A DNA stretch of 61,896 nt from SIG653 sp964509125 (lineage in GTDB: Bacteria > Bacillota > Clostridia > Oscillospirales > CAG-382), in assembly GCA_964509125.1 (NCBI GenBank), contig CAZDVZ010000005.1:1-61896 (forward strand). Reading direction: 5' to 3'. Both the position numbers and the translations under genes were made by a program. Under the pieces are notes generated by a model, which was given only the letters and a program-made list of their open reading frames with translations, did not search any database and was not told the DNA's origin. The first letter of the stretch is position 1. Each line of letters begins with the position of its first letter. Positions 23,599 to 31,461 of the stretch are shown one piece after another.

Positions 23599-23979
23599 AT
23601 GGCATCCGAAAAAATTAATGCACTTGTAGAACAAGTTAAAGAACTTACAGTTATCGAACTTTCCGAACTCGTTAAAACTCTTGAAGACGTATTTGGCGTT
23701 TCCGCTGCTGCTCCTGTAGCTGTTGCTGCTGCTCCTGCAGCTGCTGCTGCTCCCGCAGAAGAAAAAACAGAATTTGACGTAATTCTCAAGGGCGTTGACG
23801 CTGCTAAGAAAATCGCAGTTATCAAAGTTGTTAGAGAACTCACAGGTCTTGGCCTCGGCGAAGCTAAAGCATTCGTTGAAGAAGCTCCTAAGACAGTTAA
23901 AGAAGGCATCTCCAAAGCAGATGCAGAAGCTCTCAAAAAGCAGCTTGAAGATGCAGGCGCAACTATCGAAATTAAATAA
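23599..23979 (+). CDS. rplL: 50S ribosomal protein L7/L12
   Basis: Stalk protein that recruits translation factors, 126 residues. It has the N-terminal dimerisation helix (INALVEQVKELTVIELSELV), an Ala-rich hinge (around residues 42-58) and the conserved C-terminal domain (EEKTEFDVILKGVDAAKKIA, KVVRELTGLGLGEAKAFVE). ATG 23599 is the start because GGAGG lies just upstream; ATG 23584 would overlap that site. The codons are strongly biased, as expected of a highly expressed gene. A terminator follows at 24010. Confidence 0.97.
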   Translation: MASEKINALVEQVKELTVIELSELVKTLEDVFGVSAAAPVAVAAAPAAAAAPAEEKTEFDVILKGVDAAKKIAVIKVVRELTGLGLGEAKAFVEEAPKTVKEGISKADAEALKKQLEDAGATIEIK

Positions 23980-24009
23980 TTTTAAAGTAGCCTGAACTCT
24001 TTAGAAAAC

Positions 24010-24049
24010 ACCGCCTTAGATGTCACTTGGACATTTGAGGCGGTATTTT
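24010..24049 (+). terminator. Terminator of rplJ-rplL
   Basis: ACCGCCT (24010-24016) pairs with AGGCGGT (24038-24044), extended inward by ATGTC/GACAT, followed by ATTTTAT. No rpoB follows. Confidence 0.85.
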
Positions 24050-24147
24050 ATGCGAATTTTATTTATACAATGTAATGTAACCGGTTCGTGCCGGTATTTG
24101 GGATATTGCCTGTGATGGTGATGAATAGGGCTATATAAAATTCAGTA

Positions 24148-24176
24148 TTGATATTTTCATCTTTCTATGATATCAT
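24148..24176 (+). promoter_or_regulatory. Promoter of the radical SAM gene
   Basis: TTGATA (24148-24153), 17-nt spacer, TATCAT (24171-24176), 56 nt before the start codon. Confidence 0.6.
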
Positions 24177-24231
24177 GAGCAAAAGAATGTACTTTCTATA
24201 GACTTGAATTTTTCTTTGAGCGGAGGTTAAT

Positions 24232-25137
24232 ATGCGTTATTTAAGTTTGAATGAAGAAATGAAACGCATATTCGGATGCAAGGTTTATAAGCTTGCTCTA
24301 TCCGCGTCCATGTCGTGCCCTAACCGTGACGGAACGAAAGGGTGGCGAGGTTGTATTTTTTGCAATGGTTCGGGCGATTTTGCAGTGACGAAAAAGACTT
24401 CTATCAATTTTCAAATTGAAAATGCAATTGAAAAAGTCAAACATAAAAATCGATCAGGAAAATATGTTGCATATTTTCAAAGCGGAACGAATACCTATGC
24501 TTCTGTGCAAAAGCTTTCTGCAATATTTAGACGAGCAATGGCGCATCCGGATGTTGTAGCGCTTTCTATTGGTACGCGCCCGGATTGTCTTTCTCAAAAT
24601 GTTTTAAAATTGTTGGAAAAGCTTAACAAGATAAAACCTGTTTGGGTAGAATTAGGGCTTCAAACTGTTCACACGGAAAGTGTAAAATATATTCGGCGTG
24701 GATACGAAAACATAGAATATGACAAAGCGGTTTGGGAATTAAAGAAAATTGGCGTAACTGTTATTACGCATATGATTATAGGTCTGCCTCATGAAACGAA
24801 TGAAATGATAGTTGAGACAGCGCGATATATTGGAAAAAGCGGAGCAGACGGAATAAAGTTCCACCTTTTGCACATTTTAGAAGACACTGATTTAGCCGAT
24901 GAATATGCAAAAGGAAAATTCAGCGTTTTAAGTATGGAGGAATATATTTCAATATTAGAAGAATGTGTACAAGTCATTCCTCCTCAAATGGTTATCCACC
25001 GTTTAACAGGTGACGGGGCGAAAAAAAAACTCATAGCCCCACTTTGGAGCGGCGATAAAAAGAATGTTATAAACAGTATAAATAAAGCTTTTGAGAAAGA
25101 TAATATTTATCAAGGACAAAAATATATAAAGGAGTAA
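24232..25137 (+). CDS. Radical SAM protein, TIGR01212 (YtqA/YhcC) family
   Basis: Predicted iron-sulfur enzyme of 301 residues that cleaves S-adenosylmethionine to a radical. The cluster cysteines lie in SCPNRDGTKGWRGCIFCNGSG, with the wide first spacing seen in Elp3-like and YtqA-like members. Further landmarks are GKYVAYFQSGTNTYA, VWVELGLQTVH and THMIIGLPHET. The family is widespread but its reaction is not established. GGAGG precedes ATG 24232. A 78-codon gene follows after 6 nt and is probably co-transcribed. Confidence 0.9.
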   Translation: MRYLSLNEEMKRIFGCKVYKLALSASMSCPNRDGTKGWRGCIFCNGSGDFAVTKKTSINFQIENAIEKVKHKNRSGKYVAYFQSGTNTYASVQKLSAIFRRAMAHPDVVALSIGTRPDCLSQNVLKLLEKLNKIKPVWVELGLQTVHTESVKYIRRGYENIEYDKAVWELKKIGVTVITHMIIGLPHETNEMIVETARYIGKSGADGIKFHLLHILEDTDLADEYAKGKFSVLSMEEYISILEECVQVIPPQMVIHRLTGDGAKKKLIAPLWSGDKKNVINSINKAFEKDNIYQGQKYIKE

Positions 25138-25143
25138 AACAAA

Positions 25144-25380
25144 ATGAAAAAAACAATTTGTAAGGTTGAATACGACACAGAAGTCTCTGAGATCGTTGTA
25201 AAATATGTAAGCGGAGAAATGGGAGATCCTAAAGGATATGAAGAAACTCTTTATGTCACTCCAAACGGAAAATATTTTCTTTACGTTAATGGCGGTGCAG
25301 ATTCTATTTATCCGGAAGAAAATATTACAAGACTTTCTGCAGCTAAAGCCGAGGACTGGAAAAAAGCTCATAACATTTAA
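25144..25380 (+). CDS. Small conserved-type hypothetical protein
   Basis: Protein of 78 residues, soluble, without signal peptide or membrane segment. It reads MKKTICKVEYDTEVSEIVVK, then GDPKGYEETLYVTPNGKYFL and YVNGGADSIYP. I believe similar short proteins occur in other Clostridia, but no function is known to me. An AAGGAG site, the 6-nt spacing to the radical SAM gene and an immediate terminator support it as a real gene. Confidence 0.75.
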   Translation: MKKTICKVEYDTEVSEIVVKYVSGEMGDPKGYEETLYVTPNGKYFLYVNGGADSIYPEENITRLSAAKAEDWKKAHNI

Positions 25381-25392
25381 TTGATCTAAAAA

Positions 25393-25440
25393 AGGATGCA
25401 AAAGGAACAAACCGAAATTGACCTCTTGCATCCTATTTTT
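25393..25440 (+). terminator. Bidirectional terminator between converging genes
   Basis: AGGATGCAAAAGG (25393-25405) pairs with CCTCTTGCATCCT (25422-25434) with one mismatch; T-runs on both sides. It abuts the coaX stop codon at 25439-25441. Confidence 0.85.
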
Positions 25441-26212
25441 ACATATTGTTACGATTCCATATGGCGTTTAAGCCCTTCAAAATCAATGTGTCATCAATCA
25501 TGATCATGTGTGTGCAATGCGGAACTATAAGGGAACAATAGCCGCCTGTTGCAATAATGGAAGATACATTGCATCCCATCTCTGCTATTATGCGTTCTAT
25601 CATTCCATCTATCGCACCGGCTGTGCCGTAAATAATCCCCGACTTCATGCAATCTACCGTGTTTGATGCAATTACGCTTTTTGGGGTAGAGATTTCAATT
25701 CTTGGTAAAAGAGCAGTTTCTACTGAGAGTGCACTGAGAGAAATTCCAACTCCCGGTAAGATGGCACCCCCTATATACCGACTTTGTTTGTCAACAACTG
25801 TAAATGTTGTTGCCGTACCCATGTCGATAACAATACAAGGAAGTGGGTATTCTTCTTTGGCTCCTACCGCTGCCGCTACCAAGTCTGAAGCAACAGTTCC
25901 CGGATCATTTATATATATGTGAAGCCCTGTCTTTACCCCTGATCCAACAACGAGAGTTTTTAACCCTGTAAGCAATTTAACGGCGTTTACCAAAATATGT
26001 GTCATTGGTGGAACTACAGAAGAAAGTACCGCACCAACAAAAACATCTGTTGATACACCGTATAGATCAAATATTTGCTTGATTTTTGCCGCATATCCAA
26101 ATTCTGTTTCGTGTATGTCTGTAGGAAACCGAAAAATATTTGCGACAGAGTTATCTTCTTTGACGCATCCTATTGTTGTGTGGGTATTTCCACTATCGAT
26201 GGCAAGAATCAT
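25439..26212 (-). CDS. coaX: Type III pantothenate kinase
   Basis: First step of coenzyme A synthesis: pantothenate + ATP to 4'-phosphopantothenate. 257 residues, ASKHA fold. It shows the phosphate-1 motif MILAIDSGNTHTTIG, the central SDLVAAAVGAKEEYPLPCIVIDMGTAT-type segment (D and GTATT), GGAILPGVGISLSAL and ATGGYCSL. The family uses a monovalent cation and is not feedback-inhibited by CoA. AAAGG precedes ATG 26212. It follows an ECF transporter S component on the same strand, so pantothenate uptake and phosphorylation seem linked. Confidence 0.95.
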   Translation of the reverse strand: MILAIDSGNTHTTIGCVKEDNSVANIFRFPTDIHETEFGYAAKIKQIFDLYGVSTDVFVGAVLSSVVPPMTHILVNAVKLLTGLKTLVVGSGVKTGLHIYINDPGTVASDLVAAAVGAKEEYPLPCIVIDMGTATTFTVVDKQSRYIGGAILPGVGISLSALSVETALLPRIEISTPKSVIASNTVDCMKSGIIYGTAGAIDGMIERIIAEMGCNVSSIIATGGYCSLIVPHCTHMIMIDDTLILKGLNAIWNRNNM

Positions 26213-26302
26213 AAGATTACCTTTTAATAAATTTTATCGTTTTGAATTTCTCGTTTTTAATCAATGTCTTTTTCTGATTTTTTGTTGGCTTTATACTTTG
26301 AT

Positions 26303-26911
26303 TTAGAAATTTTCTTGTGGCTTTATTATGCTTATTATTCGGAGTATAATGGGAATAAGCAGAACATTAACAGCAAATTCAACGAGAAAGTTAAGTCCTA
26401 CTACTGCTGTAATAACAAAATTAGAAACGCTGGCATAATCTGCCGAAAGTCCGCTATCAATTATAAATTGGTTTGTGATTGAATAATAAATAGCTAATAG
26501 CGATGCTACAAAAATACCTGTGTTTACAATAGGACAAGCTATGGATGCAAGAATTACCCCCAATTTTTTACGAAAGCACTTATAAATGATTCCCGATGCG
26601 CCACCCGCCAGTATTCCTTTGAGCATACATAATGCTATTGTAATCACGGGTCGTTCTTCAAACATTAGTGTGCTGAGAGCGCCCGCGGCTCCGGTTACTA
26701 CTTGATAACTGACTACAGCTCCGAAAACTCCACCTAAAAAAGCGCCGGATGCAGTTCCGTATATAATAGCACCGATGATTATGGGAACAAGGGTGAGGGT
26801 TATGCTGAACGGCCCGATGGGAATGTTTACAACAAGTTGTAATAACATTACCAAAGCGGCAATAACAGCCGTTCCCGCGAGACGTTGAGTAGATTCTGTG
26901 TTTCTGCGCAT
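26303..26911 (-). CDS. ECF transporter S component, probably for pantothenate
   Basis: Substrate-binding membrane subunit of an energy-coupling-factor vitamin transporter, 202 residues with about six hydrophobic segments (TAVIAALVMLLQLVV, LVPIIIGAIIYGTASGAFLG, SNFVITAVVGLNFLVEF and others). The segment SITLTLVPIIIGAIIYG is typical of S components. It needs the shared EcfA/EcfT module, not in the window. ATG 26911 has AGGAGG 8 nt upstream, so the longer reading from 26959 is rejected. Being upstream of coaX in the same operon points to a PanT-like role; this is context, not sequence proof. Confidence 0.82.
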   Translation of the reverse strand: MRRNTESTQRLAGTAVIAALVMLLQLVVNIPIGPFSITLTLVPIIIGAIIYGTASGAFLGGVFGAVVSYQVVTGAAGALSTLMFEERPVITIALCMLKGILAGGASGIIYKCFRKKLGVILASIACPIVNTGIFVASLLAIYYSITNQFIIDSGLSADYASVSNFVITAVVGLNFLVEFAVNVLLIPIILRIISIIKPQENF

Positions 26912-26964
26912 ATTAAATTTCCTCCTGCTACTGTTTCGGTAAAACCGAATATAGTGCATATCTT

Positions 26965-26993
26965 ATTATATCACTTTTAATTTGGCATTTCAA
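26965..26993 (-). promoter_or_regulatory. Promoter of the ECF-S/coaX operon
   Basis: Leftward TTGAAA (plus-strand 26988-26993), 17-nt spacer, TATAAT (plus-strand 26965-26970). Confidence 0.75.
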
Positions 26994-27088
26994 GGGGCAT
27001 TTATTTGTTTGATAATTAATCTCCTTCTTAATAAGTTATAAAGCACAAAACATTTTTCGGCTTTTTTAAAGAAATATATTTAAAAGTG

Positions 27089-27117
27089 TTGATTTTTTCT
27101 GAAATATATGGTATACT
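27089..27117 (+). promoter_or_regulatory. Promoter of the dockerin gene
   Basis: TTGATT (27089-27094), 17-nt spacer, TATACT (27112-27117). Confidence 0.65.
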
Positions 27118-27179
27118 TCCATTAAACAAAGTGAGAATTTCTCACAATAAACAAAAAATATTTCAAGAAGGAGATTTTT

Positions 27180-28022
27180 ATGAAAAAGACCATTGCAATC
27201 GTTTTAGTTATCGTGGCTGTTTTGGCGTCTTCTGCACTTGCGGTTTGGGCCGATACTTACGAATTGGGCACTTATGTCGTTAGCGTTGTGCACGATGACC
27301 CCATGGAGAGATTTCTTAACGTAAGAGCTAACTATCCAAACGCTCCGGGCGGCGGTTACAGTACAATTTTGGGTCAAATTTGGAATGGCACCGAAGTTGA
27401 AATAGTTGAGATCGTAGATGATTGGGGAAAATTTGATTTTGAGGGACAAGATGGTTGGATAAGACTTTCTTATACGTCATTCGTTTCCGGGTCAAGCACA
27501 AGTGAGCCTTCTACAGAGGAGCCTTCCACAAGTGAACCTTCTACAGAGGAGCCTTCCACAAGTGAACCTTCTACAGAGGAACCTTCTACAGACGATCCTA
27601 TCGTTCCCGCGGAAAACCTTGTTTTCACAGACGAGAAAATAGTTGTTTCCGATGGAATAGCTACAGGATTTGCTCCCAACACCAAGGTAGAGACCCTCGC
27701 TTCCATGATAGCTAATACGGAATATACCGTTACCGGCACTGAAGGAAATGTTCTTTCTGACAACGACGTTATTGGAACAGGGGTTGTTATCTCTTCTGTT
27801 TCAGGAGATTCGGTTGTCGCTGTAGTTCTCGGTGATGTTGACGGAAGTGGCGTTGTCGATTCCACAGACTATCTTAGAATAAAGAGTGTTTTCCTTAAAA
27901 CATATTCTGTTGAAGGCGCATATCATGTTGCTGCTGATGCAGATTTCAATGGCGAAATTAATGCTACAGACTATTTGCAGATCAAAGCTCATTTCTTGGG
28001 TACGTATAATTTGCATGGGTAA
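27180..28022 (+). CDS. Secreted SH3-like and dockerin protein
   Basis: Extracellular protein of 280 residues. Order: signal peptide (MKKTIAIVLVIVAVLASSAL), bacterial SH3-like domain (about 28-98: RFLNVRANYPNAPGGGY, VEIVEIVDDWGKFDFEGQDG), a Ser/Thr/Glu/Pro linker of three 10-residue repeats, a beta-rich segment, and a C-terminal type I dockerin with two calcium loops (GDVDGSGVVDSTDYLRIK and DADFNGEINATDYLQIKAHF). Dockerins bind cohesins on scaffoldins, but no cohesin gene is visible here. SH3 domains of this kind often bind cell walls. AAGGAG precedes ATG 27180 and a terminator follows. Confidence 0.88.
   Translation: MKKTIAIVLVIVAVLASSALAVWADTYELGTYVVSVVHDDPMERFLNVRANYPNAPGGGYSTILGQIWNGTEVEIVEIVDDWGKFDFEGQDGWIRLSYTSFVSGSSTSEPSTEEPSTSEPSTEEPSTSEPSTEEPSTDDPIVPAENLVFTDEKIVVSDGIATGFAPNTKVETLASMIANTEYTVTGTEGNVLSDNDVIGTGVVISSVSGDSVVAVVLGDVDGSGVVDSTDYLRIKSVFLKTYSVEGAYHVAADADFNGEINATDYLQIKAHFLGTYNLHG
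27501..27590 (+). repeat. Three 30-bp tandem repeats encoding SEPSTEEPST
   Basis: Units 27501-27530, 27531-27560 and 27561-27590 differ at a few bases and encode the linker of the dockerin protein. Copy number is likely to vary between strains. Confidence 0.9.
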
Positions 28023-28036
28023 TTTAAAATAAATCA

Positions 28037-28088
28037 GAGCTGTCTCAGATACGGAGCTTGCATTCGTGTTTTGGGACGGCTCTTTTTT
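28037..28088 (+). terminator. Terminator of the dockerin gene
   Basis: GAGCTGTCTCA (28037-28047) pairs with TGGGACGGCTC (28072-28082) with one mismatch, followed by T6. Confidence 0.8.
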
Positions 28089-28190
28089 GAAGAGATTTTG
28101 TTAAAGAGATTTTTTTGCTTTTCATTGAATTTTATTATGTAATAAATGGTTGTTTAGTGATATTTGATATTACAAGTGAATATAAAAATT

Positions 28191-28219
28191 CGCCCCAAAA
28201 GTTTTAAACTTTTGGGGCG
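28191..28219 (-). terminator. Terminator of the AbrB-like gene
   Basis: Near-perfect palindrome CGCCCCAAAAGT/ACTTTTGGGGCG; leftward it runs into TTTTT. Confidence 0.85.
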
Positions 28220-28239
28220 GATATCATTTATGATATATT

Positions 28240-28488
28240 TTATTTGTTGGCCTCGTTCAAAGCTTCCGCACAATCGTCGCAAACAAGTTTTTGCTTAAAC
28301 ATTCTAAGACCATTTACAGATCCACAAAAAGTGCAACCGGGATTGTACTTTTTTAAAATTACACAATCTCCGTCTGTAAAAATTTCTACCGGATCTTTTA
28401 CATTCATATCAAAAGCTTTTCTAAGCTCTTTTGGAATAACGATGCGTCCCATTTCGTCAATATCTCTGACCATTCCTGTAGATTTCAT
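28240..28488 (-). CDS. AbrB/SpoVT-type transcriptional regulator
   Basis: DNA-binding transition-state-type regulator, 82 residues. The N-terminal swapped-hairpin domain reads TGMVRDIDEMGRIVIPKELR and VKDPVEIFTDGDCVILKKY, typical of AbrB. The C-terminal third carries CTFCGS and CDDC, a four-cysteine pattern that may bind zinc and is seen in some clostridial AbrB relatives. AAGGAT precedes ATG 28488. Monocistronic, with its own terminator. Targets are unknown; AbrB proteins commonly govern the shift to stationary phase or sporulation. Confidence 0.93.
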   Translation of the reverse strand: MKSTGMVRDIDEMGRIVIPKELRKAFDMNVKDPVEIFTDGDCVILKKYNPGCTFCGSVNGLRMFKQKLVCDDCAEALNEANK

Positions 28489-28637
28489 AAAATCATCCTT
28501 CCTTTACAATGAAACGACAAAAATATAATTATAAATGTCAAAAAATGCTTTTTATGTCATGCGTAGGCATTATACTACAAAATGATCTAAATGTCAAGGA
28601 GTGATAATTGAATAATTTGAAAAACAATATAACGAAA

Positions 28638-29729
28638 TTAAACATTAAATCGGAAAAGCATCACATCGCCATCTTTAACAACGTACTCTTTTCCCTCGCT
28701 TCTAACGAGTCCCGCTTCTTTTGCAGCGTTAAATGAACCTTTTTCAACAAGGTCGTTATAAGAAACCGTTTCTGCTCTTATAAATCCTCTTTCAAAATCA
28801 CTGTGTATTTTACCTGCGGCACCCGGCGCTTTTGTTCCGTTTTTAATGGTCCACGCTCTTACTTCTTTTGGCCCTGCCGTAAGGAAACTAATGAGACCTA
28901 ATAAACGATATGATGATTTAATAAGTCTGTCAAGCCCCGAATTTTTAAGTCCCAAATCATCAAGGAACATTTGGCGTTCTTCTTCGTCAAGCTGTGCAAT
29001 ATCAGCTTCTGCGGATGCACAAACAGCAACGATCTCCGCACCTTCGGATTCGGCTAATTTTGCAAGTTTTGAAAAATGGGGATTGTTTTCGGGAGATGGG
29101 ATATCTTTTTCGCTGATATTGGCGGAATAAATTACAGGCATTCCGGAAAGAAGACCTATGTGAGAGATCTTTTCTTTTTCCTCATCGTCAAGTTTAATAG
29201 ATCTTACACATTTTCCTTCATCTAATGCGGTTCTTATCTTTTCATAAAGCTCAACTGTATCCTTTAACGAAGCGTCTCCCTTCATTGCTTTCTTTGTTCT
29301 ATCAATGGCTCTGTCTAATATTTCCATGTCAGAAAGTATCAATTCGGTGTTAATTATGTCAACATCTCTTATAGGATCGACGGAGCTTTCTACGTGAACG
29401 ATGTCATCGTTTTCAAAACAACGAACAACATGAACTATAGCGTCAACCTCTCTTATATGAGAAAGAAATTTGTTTCCCAGCCCTTCGCCTTTGGATGCTC
29501 CTTTAACAAGACCCGCAATATCCACAAATTCAACTACAGCGGGAGTTAATTTCTCAGGAACGTACATTTCAGAAAGCTTTGTCAGCCTTTCATCCGGAAC
29601 GGGAACTATGCCCACATTGGGTTCAATGGTGCAAAATGGATAGTTTGCCGACTCAGCGGCAGCGCTTGTCAGAGCATTAAACAATGTGCTTTTTCCCACG
29701 TTGGGAAGACCTACAATACCAAGTTTCAT
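28638..29729 (-). CDS. ychF: Redox-regulated ATPase/GTPase YchF
   Basis: Obg-related TRAFAC P-loop protein of 363 residues, ribosome-associated, hydrolysing ATP in characterised homologues. P-loop VGLPNVGKSTLFNAL, DIAGLVKGASKGEGLGNKFL (G3), then the coiled-coil insert (about 130-200) and C-terminal TGS domain (FLTAGPKEVRAWTIKNGT, GFIRAETVSYNDL). The start is ATG 29729, where the conserved MKLGIVGLPN begins. The longer frame reaching 29849 runs through the promoter and is rejected. Confidence 0.95.
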   Translation of the reverse strand: MKLGIVGLPNVGKSTLFNALTSAAAESANYPFCTIEPNVGIVPVPDERLTKLSEMYVPEKLTPAVVEFVDIAGLVKGASKGEGLGNKFLSHIREVDAIVHVVRCFENDDIVHVESSVDPIRDVDIINTELILSDMEILDRAIDRTKKAMKGDASLKDTVELYEKIRTALDEGKCVRSIKLDDEEKEKISHIGLLSGMPVIYSANISEKDIPSPENNPHFSKLAKLAESEGAEIVAVCASAEADIAQLDEEERQMFLDDLGLKNSGLDRLIKSSYRLLGLISFLTAGPKEVRAWTIKNGTKAPGAAGKIHSDFERGFIRAETVSYNDLVEKGSFNAAKEAGLVRSEGKEYVVKDGDVMLFRFNV

Positions 29730-29784
29730 ATATATTGACCTTTCTCTGTAATTACAGCTAAAAAAATATATCACAACAGTTGAT

Positions 29785-29813
29785 ATTATATCACCCGTGG
29801 TTTGTTTTGTCAA
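29785..29813 (-). promoter_or_regulatory. ychF promoter
   Basis: Leftward TTGACA (plus-strand 29808-29813), 17-nt spacer, TATAAT (plus-strand 29785-29790). Confidence 0.8.
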
Positions 29814-29903
29814 TAAGTCAATTATTGTAGAATTTTCAATAATGGCCAAATATTATTTCTTGGGTTATATTGTCACTTTATATGGAAAATCGATTGTGCA
29901 ATA

Positions 29904-29956
29904 TTGACTTTTTTGAAGAAATATAGTAAACTACCATAGTGATTAGCAGCCGCTAA
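29904..29956 (+). promoter_or_regulatory. Promoter and candidate operator of the HMA gene
   Basis: TTGACT (29904-29909), 17-nt spacer, TAAACT (29927-29932). Just downstream, TTAGC-4 nt-GCTAA (29943-29956) is an inverted repeat at about +5 to +20, suited to a metal-responsive repressor. The regulator is unknown. Confidence 0.5.
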
Positions 29957-30021
29957 CATTGACTGCGATTAATACACAGGTGAGAATTATTGATGATTAA
30001 CCGATTGAGGGGAGTGGAGAT

Positions 30022-30390
30022 ATGAAAGATTATATTATCGGTGTTGTATTGTCAGTTGTATTATTTTTGGCTATATGGCATATTGTAAAAAAGAAAAAAA
30101 ACAAAGCGAGCTGTTGCGGAAGTGGAGCTTATGCAGAAAAAAGCAGAAAACTTAAGAACGTGGTATGCAAAAAAATTTTTGTTGTAGAAGGAATGCATTG
30201 TCAAAATTGTGTAAATCGTGTAATGGAAGCTGTTCAGGACTTGGGTGGAACTTCTGCTTCGGTAAATCTTAAAAAGGGACTTTTGACCGTTTCGATGGAA
30301 AAAGAAATTGACGATACTGCTATTATTGAAGCTGTTGAAAAGCGTGGATATAAAATAGTCAAGAGAGATTCGATCCAATGTGGGTTTTGA
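30022..30390 (+). CDS. Membrane-anchored heavy-metal-associated (HMA) domain protein
   Basis: Metal-binding protein of 122 residues. An N-terminal membrane helix (IIGVVLSVVLFLAIWHIV) with a basic stop is followed by a Cys pair (SCCGSG), as in FeoB-associated small proteins, and then a ferredoxin-like HMA domain with the metal site GMHCQNC (about residue 58-64) and KRGYKIV near the end. HMA domains usually bind Cu(I), sometimes other soft metals. No transporter gene is adjacent. The gene ends 11 nt past the start of a longer reading of comF, which I do not accept. AGTGGAG precedes ATG 30022. Confidence 0.82.
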   Translation: MKDYIIGVVLSVVLFLAIWHIVKKKKNKASCCGSGAYAEKSRKLKNVVCKKIFVVEGMHCQNCVNRVMEAVQDLGGTSASVNLKKGLLTVSMEKEIDDTAIIEAVEKRGYKIVKRDSIQCGF

Positions 30391-30445
30391 CGTTGATTAT
30401 AGTATTACCGGAGTGAAACGCAAGGATATTAAGGTAGTAAAACAA

Positions 30446-30474
30446 TTGACAACCTATTTGATATATGATAAAAT
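30446..30474 (+). promoter_or_regulatory. comF promoter
   Basis: TTGACA (30446-30451), 17-nt spacer, TAAAAT (30469-30474). It places the start of transcription near 30481 and so excludes translation starts further upstream. Confidence 0.75.
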
Positions 30475-30511
30475 AAATTCAACAAAAACAAATAAGGATA
30501 ACATATGTTTT

Positions 30512-31300
30512 ATGCGAGATTTTTTGGGATATAAAGATCTTTTTCTCAGCACTAAAAAGTGGTATAATATTCTCAGATTGTTGTCTCCAACAAAGTGCAT
30601 GATTTGCGGGGATGCAGAATCAATATCAGAGGGGCCGTTTTGCGAGGATTGCTATAAAAAATTTGAAGAGCTACTTTGTGTTCCGTGTCCCTTTTGTGGA
30701 GTTGATAAAGAAGAGTGCGAATGCGGTAAATTTCCCGGTATACGTCAAATTGTTTTTCTGTTTTGGTATAGGGGAGATTTAAGTACCGGTATCGTATCAA
30801 AAGTAAAATATCTGGGAGAGCGCAGAAATATTTCTTACTTAGGATCTATCATTGCACGAGATGTTAATAAAAAATTATCTGCTGTTAAGTTGCAAGGTGT
30901 GTGCTATGTTCCGAGAACTGCGAACAATATTGAAAAGGTCGGCTTTGATCAATCAAAATTGTTAGCTGAAAGCGTAGCTTTTCATTTGGGAATCCCCGTT
31001 TCGCACTGTATTGAGCGGAGAGGGAGAAGCGGCGAACAGAAAAAGCTTTCCGGAGAAGACAGAAGGAGAAACGTCAGAAATAAGTTTTTGATTAACAAAA
31101 AAGAAATGGAGCTTGTTTTGGGCTCAAAAGTGAAGAATTTGTTGCTCATAGATGATGTTGTAACAACGGGCGCAACGATCAGGGAATGTTCTTATTTGTT
31201 GAGAAAATCGGGAGTGAGCAATATGTATGCTGCAACAGTTGCTAAAACTCCTTTTAAGAAAAGAAGATATAAAAGAATTAAAAAAATCAAGAAGAAGTAA
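30512..31300 (+). CDS. comF: ComF-family phosphoribosyltransferase-like protein
   Basis: Protein of 262 residues related to ComFC/GntX, associated with DNA uptake. An N-terminal zinc region (CMICGD, CEDC, CPFCGV, CECG) is followed by the phosphoribosyltransferase fold with GFDQSKLLAESVA and the PRPP loop LLLIDDVVTTGATIREC. The C-terminus is very basic. ATG 30512 is used because it lies 31 nt after the predicted transcription start. The best-spaced site (AAGGA) in fact precedes ATG 30505, which opens a 9-codon reading frame (MFYARFFGI) overlapping this start; it may be a leader peptide. dprA at 45-46 kb is another uptake gene. Confidence 0.88.
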   Translation: MRDFLGYKDLFLSTKKWYNILRLLSPTKCMICGDAESISEGPFCEDCYKKFEELLCVPCPFCGVDKEECECGKFPGIRQIVFLFWYRGDLSTGIVSKVKYLGERRNISYLGSIIARDVNKKLSAVKLQGVCYVPRTANNIEKVGFDQSKLLAESVAFHLGIPVSHCIERRGRSGEQKKLSGEDRRRNVRNKFLINKKEMELVLGSKVKNLLLIDDVVTTGATIRECSYLLRKSGVSNMYAATVAKTPFKKRRYKRIKKIKKK

Positions 31301-31371
31301 AAAATGACCACAAAATTTTAAAAATGCATTTGAGCAAAGAGTCTCACCAAGGCAATTTGTTTATAATAAGT

Positions 31372-31441
31372 AATCGGATGTGAAATGATGCGCCCGCAAA
31401 AAGCCGTAACTTTGGGTGGACATATTATTTCACATCCGATT
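31372..31441. terminator. Extended hairpin between comF and the unknown gene
   Basis: AATCGGATGTGAAAT (31372-31386) pairs perfectly with ATTTCACATCCGATT (31427-31441). The loop can fold further through CGCCC/GGGTG and AAAG/CTTT. T-rich sequence follows rightward. Probably a bidirectional terminator for converging genes, or a small structured RNA. Confidence 0.6.
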
Positions 31442-31461
31442 TTAATTATTTTTCAACTTTT

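Noticed and set aside
23559..23936. Ala/Ser-rich 125-codon minus-strand frame
   Set aside because: It is the antisense shadow of rplL's Ala-rich codons.
27501..27590. Short direct repeats as a CRISPR array
   Set aside because: The repeats are tandem without spacers and keep the dockerin gene in frame; no CRISPR array was seen anywhere in the window.
29730..29849. Longer N-terminus for YchF
   Set aside because: The extension covers the promoter; the conserved MKLGIVGLPN begins at 29729.
30380..30511. Longer N-terminus for ComF starting at 30380
   Set aside because: A consensus promoter (30446-30474) lies within this stretch and the extra residues do not resemble ComF.
31372..31441. Metabolite riboswitch
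   Set aside because: It lies between converging genes and has no conserved riboswitch motif I recognise; a terminator is simpler.
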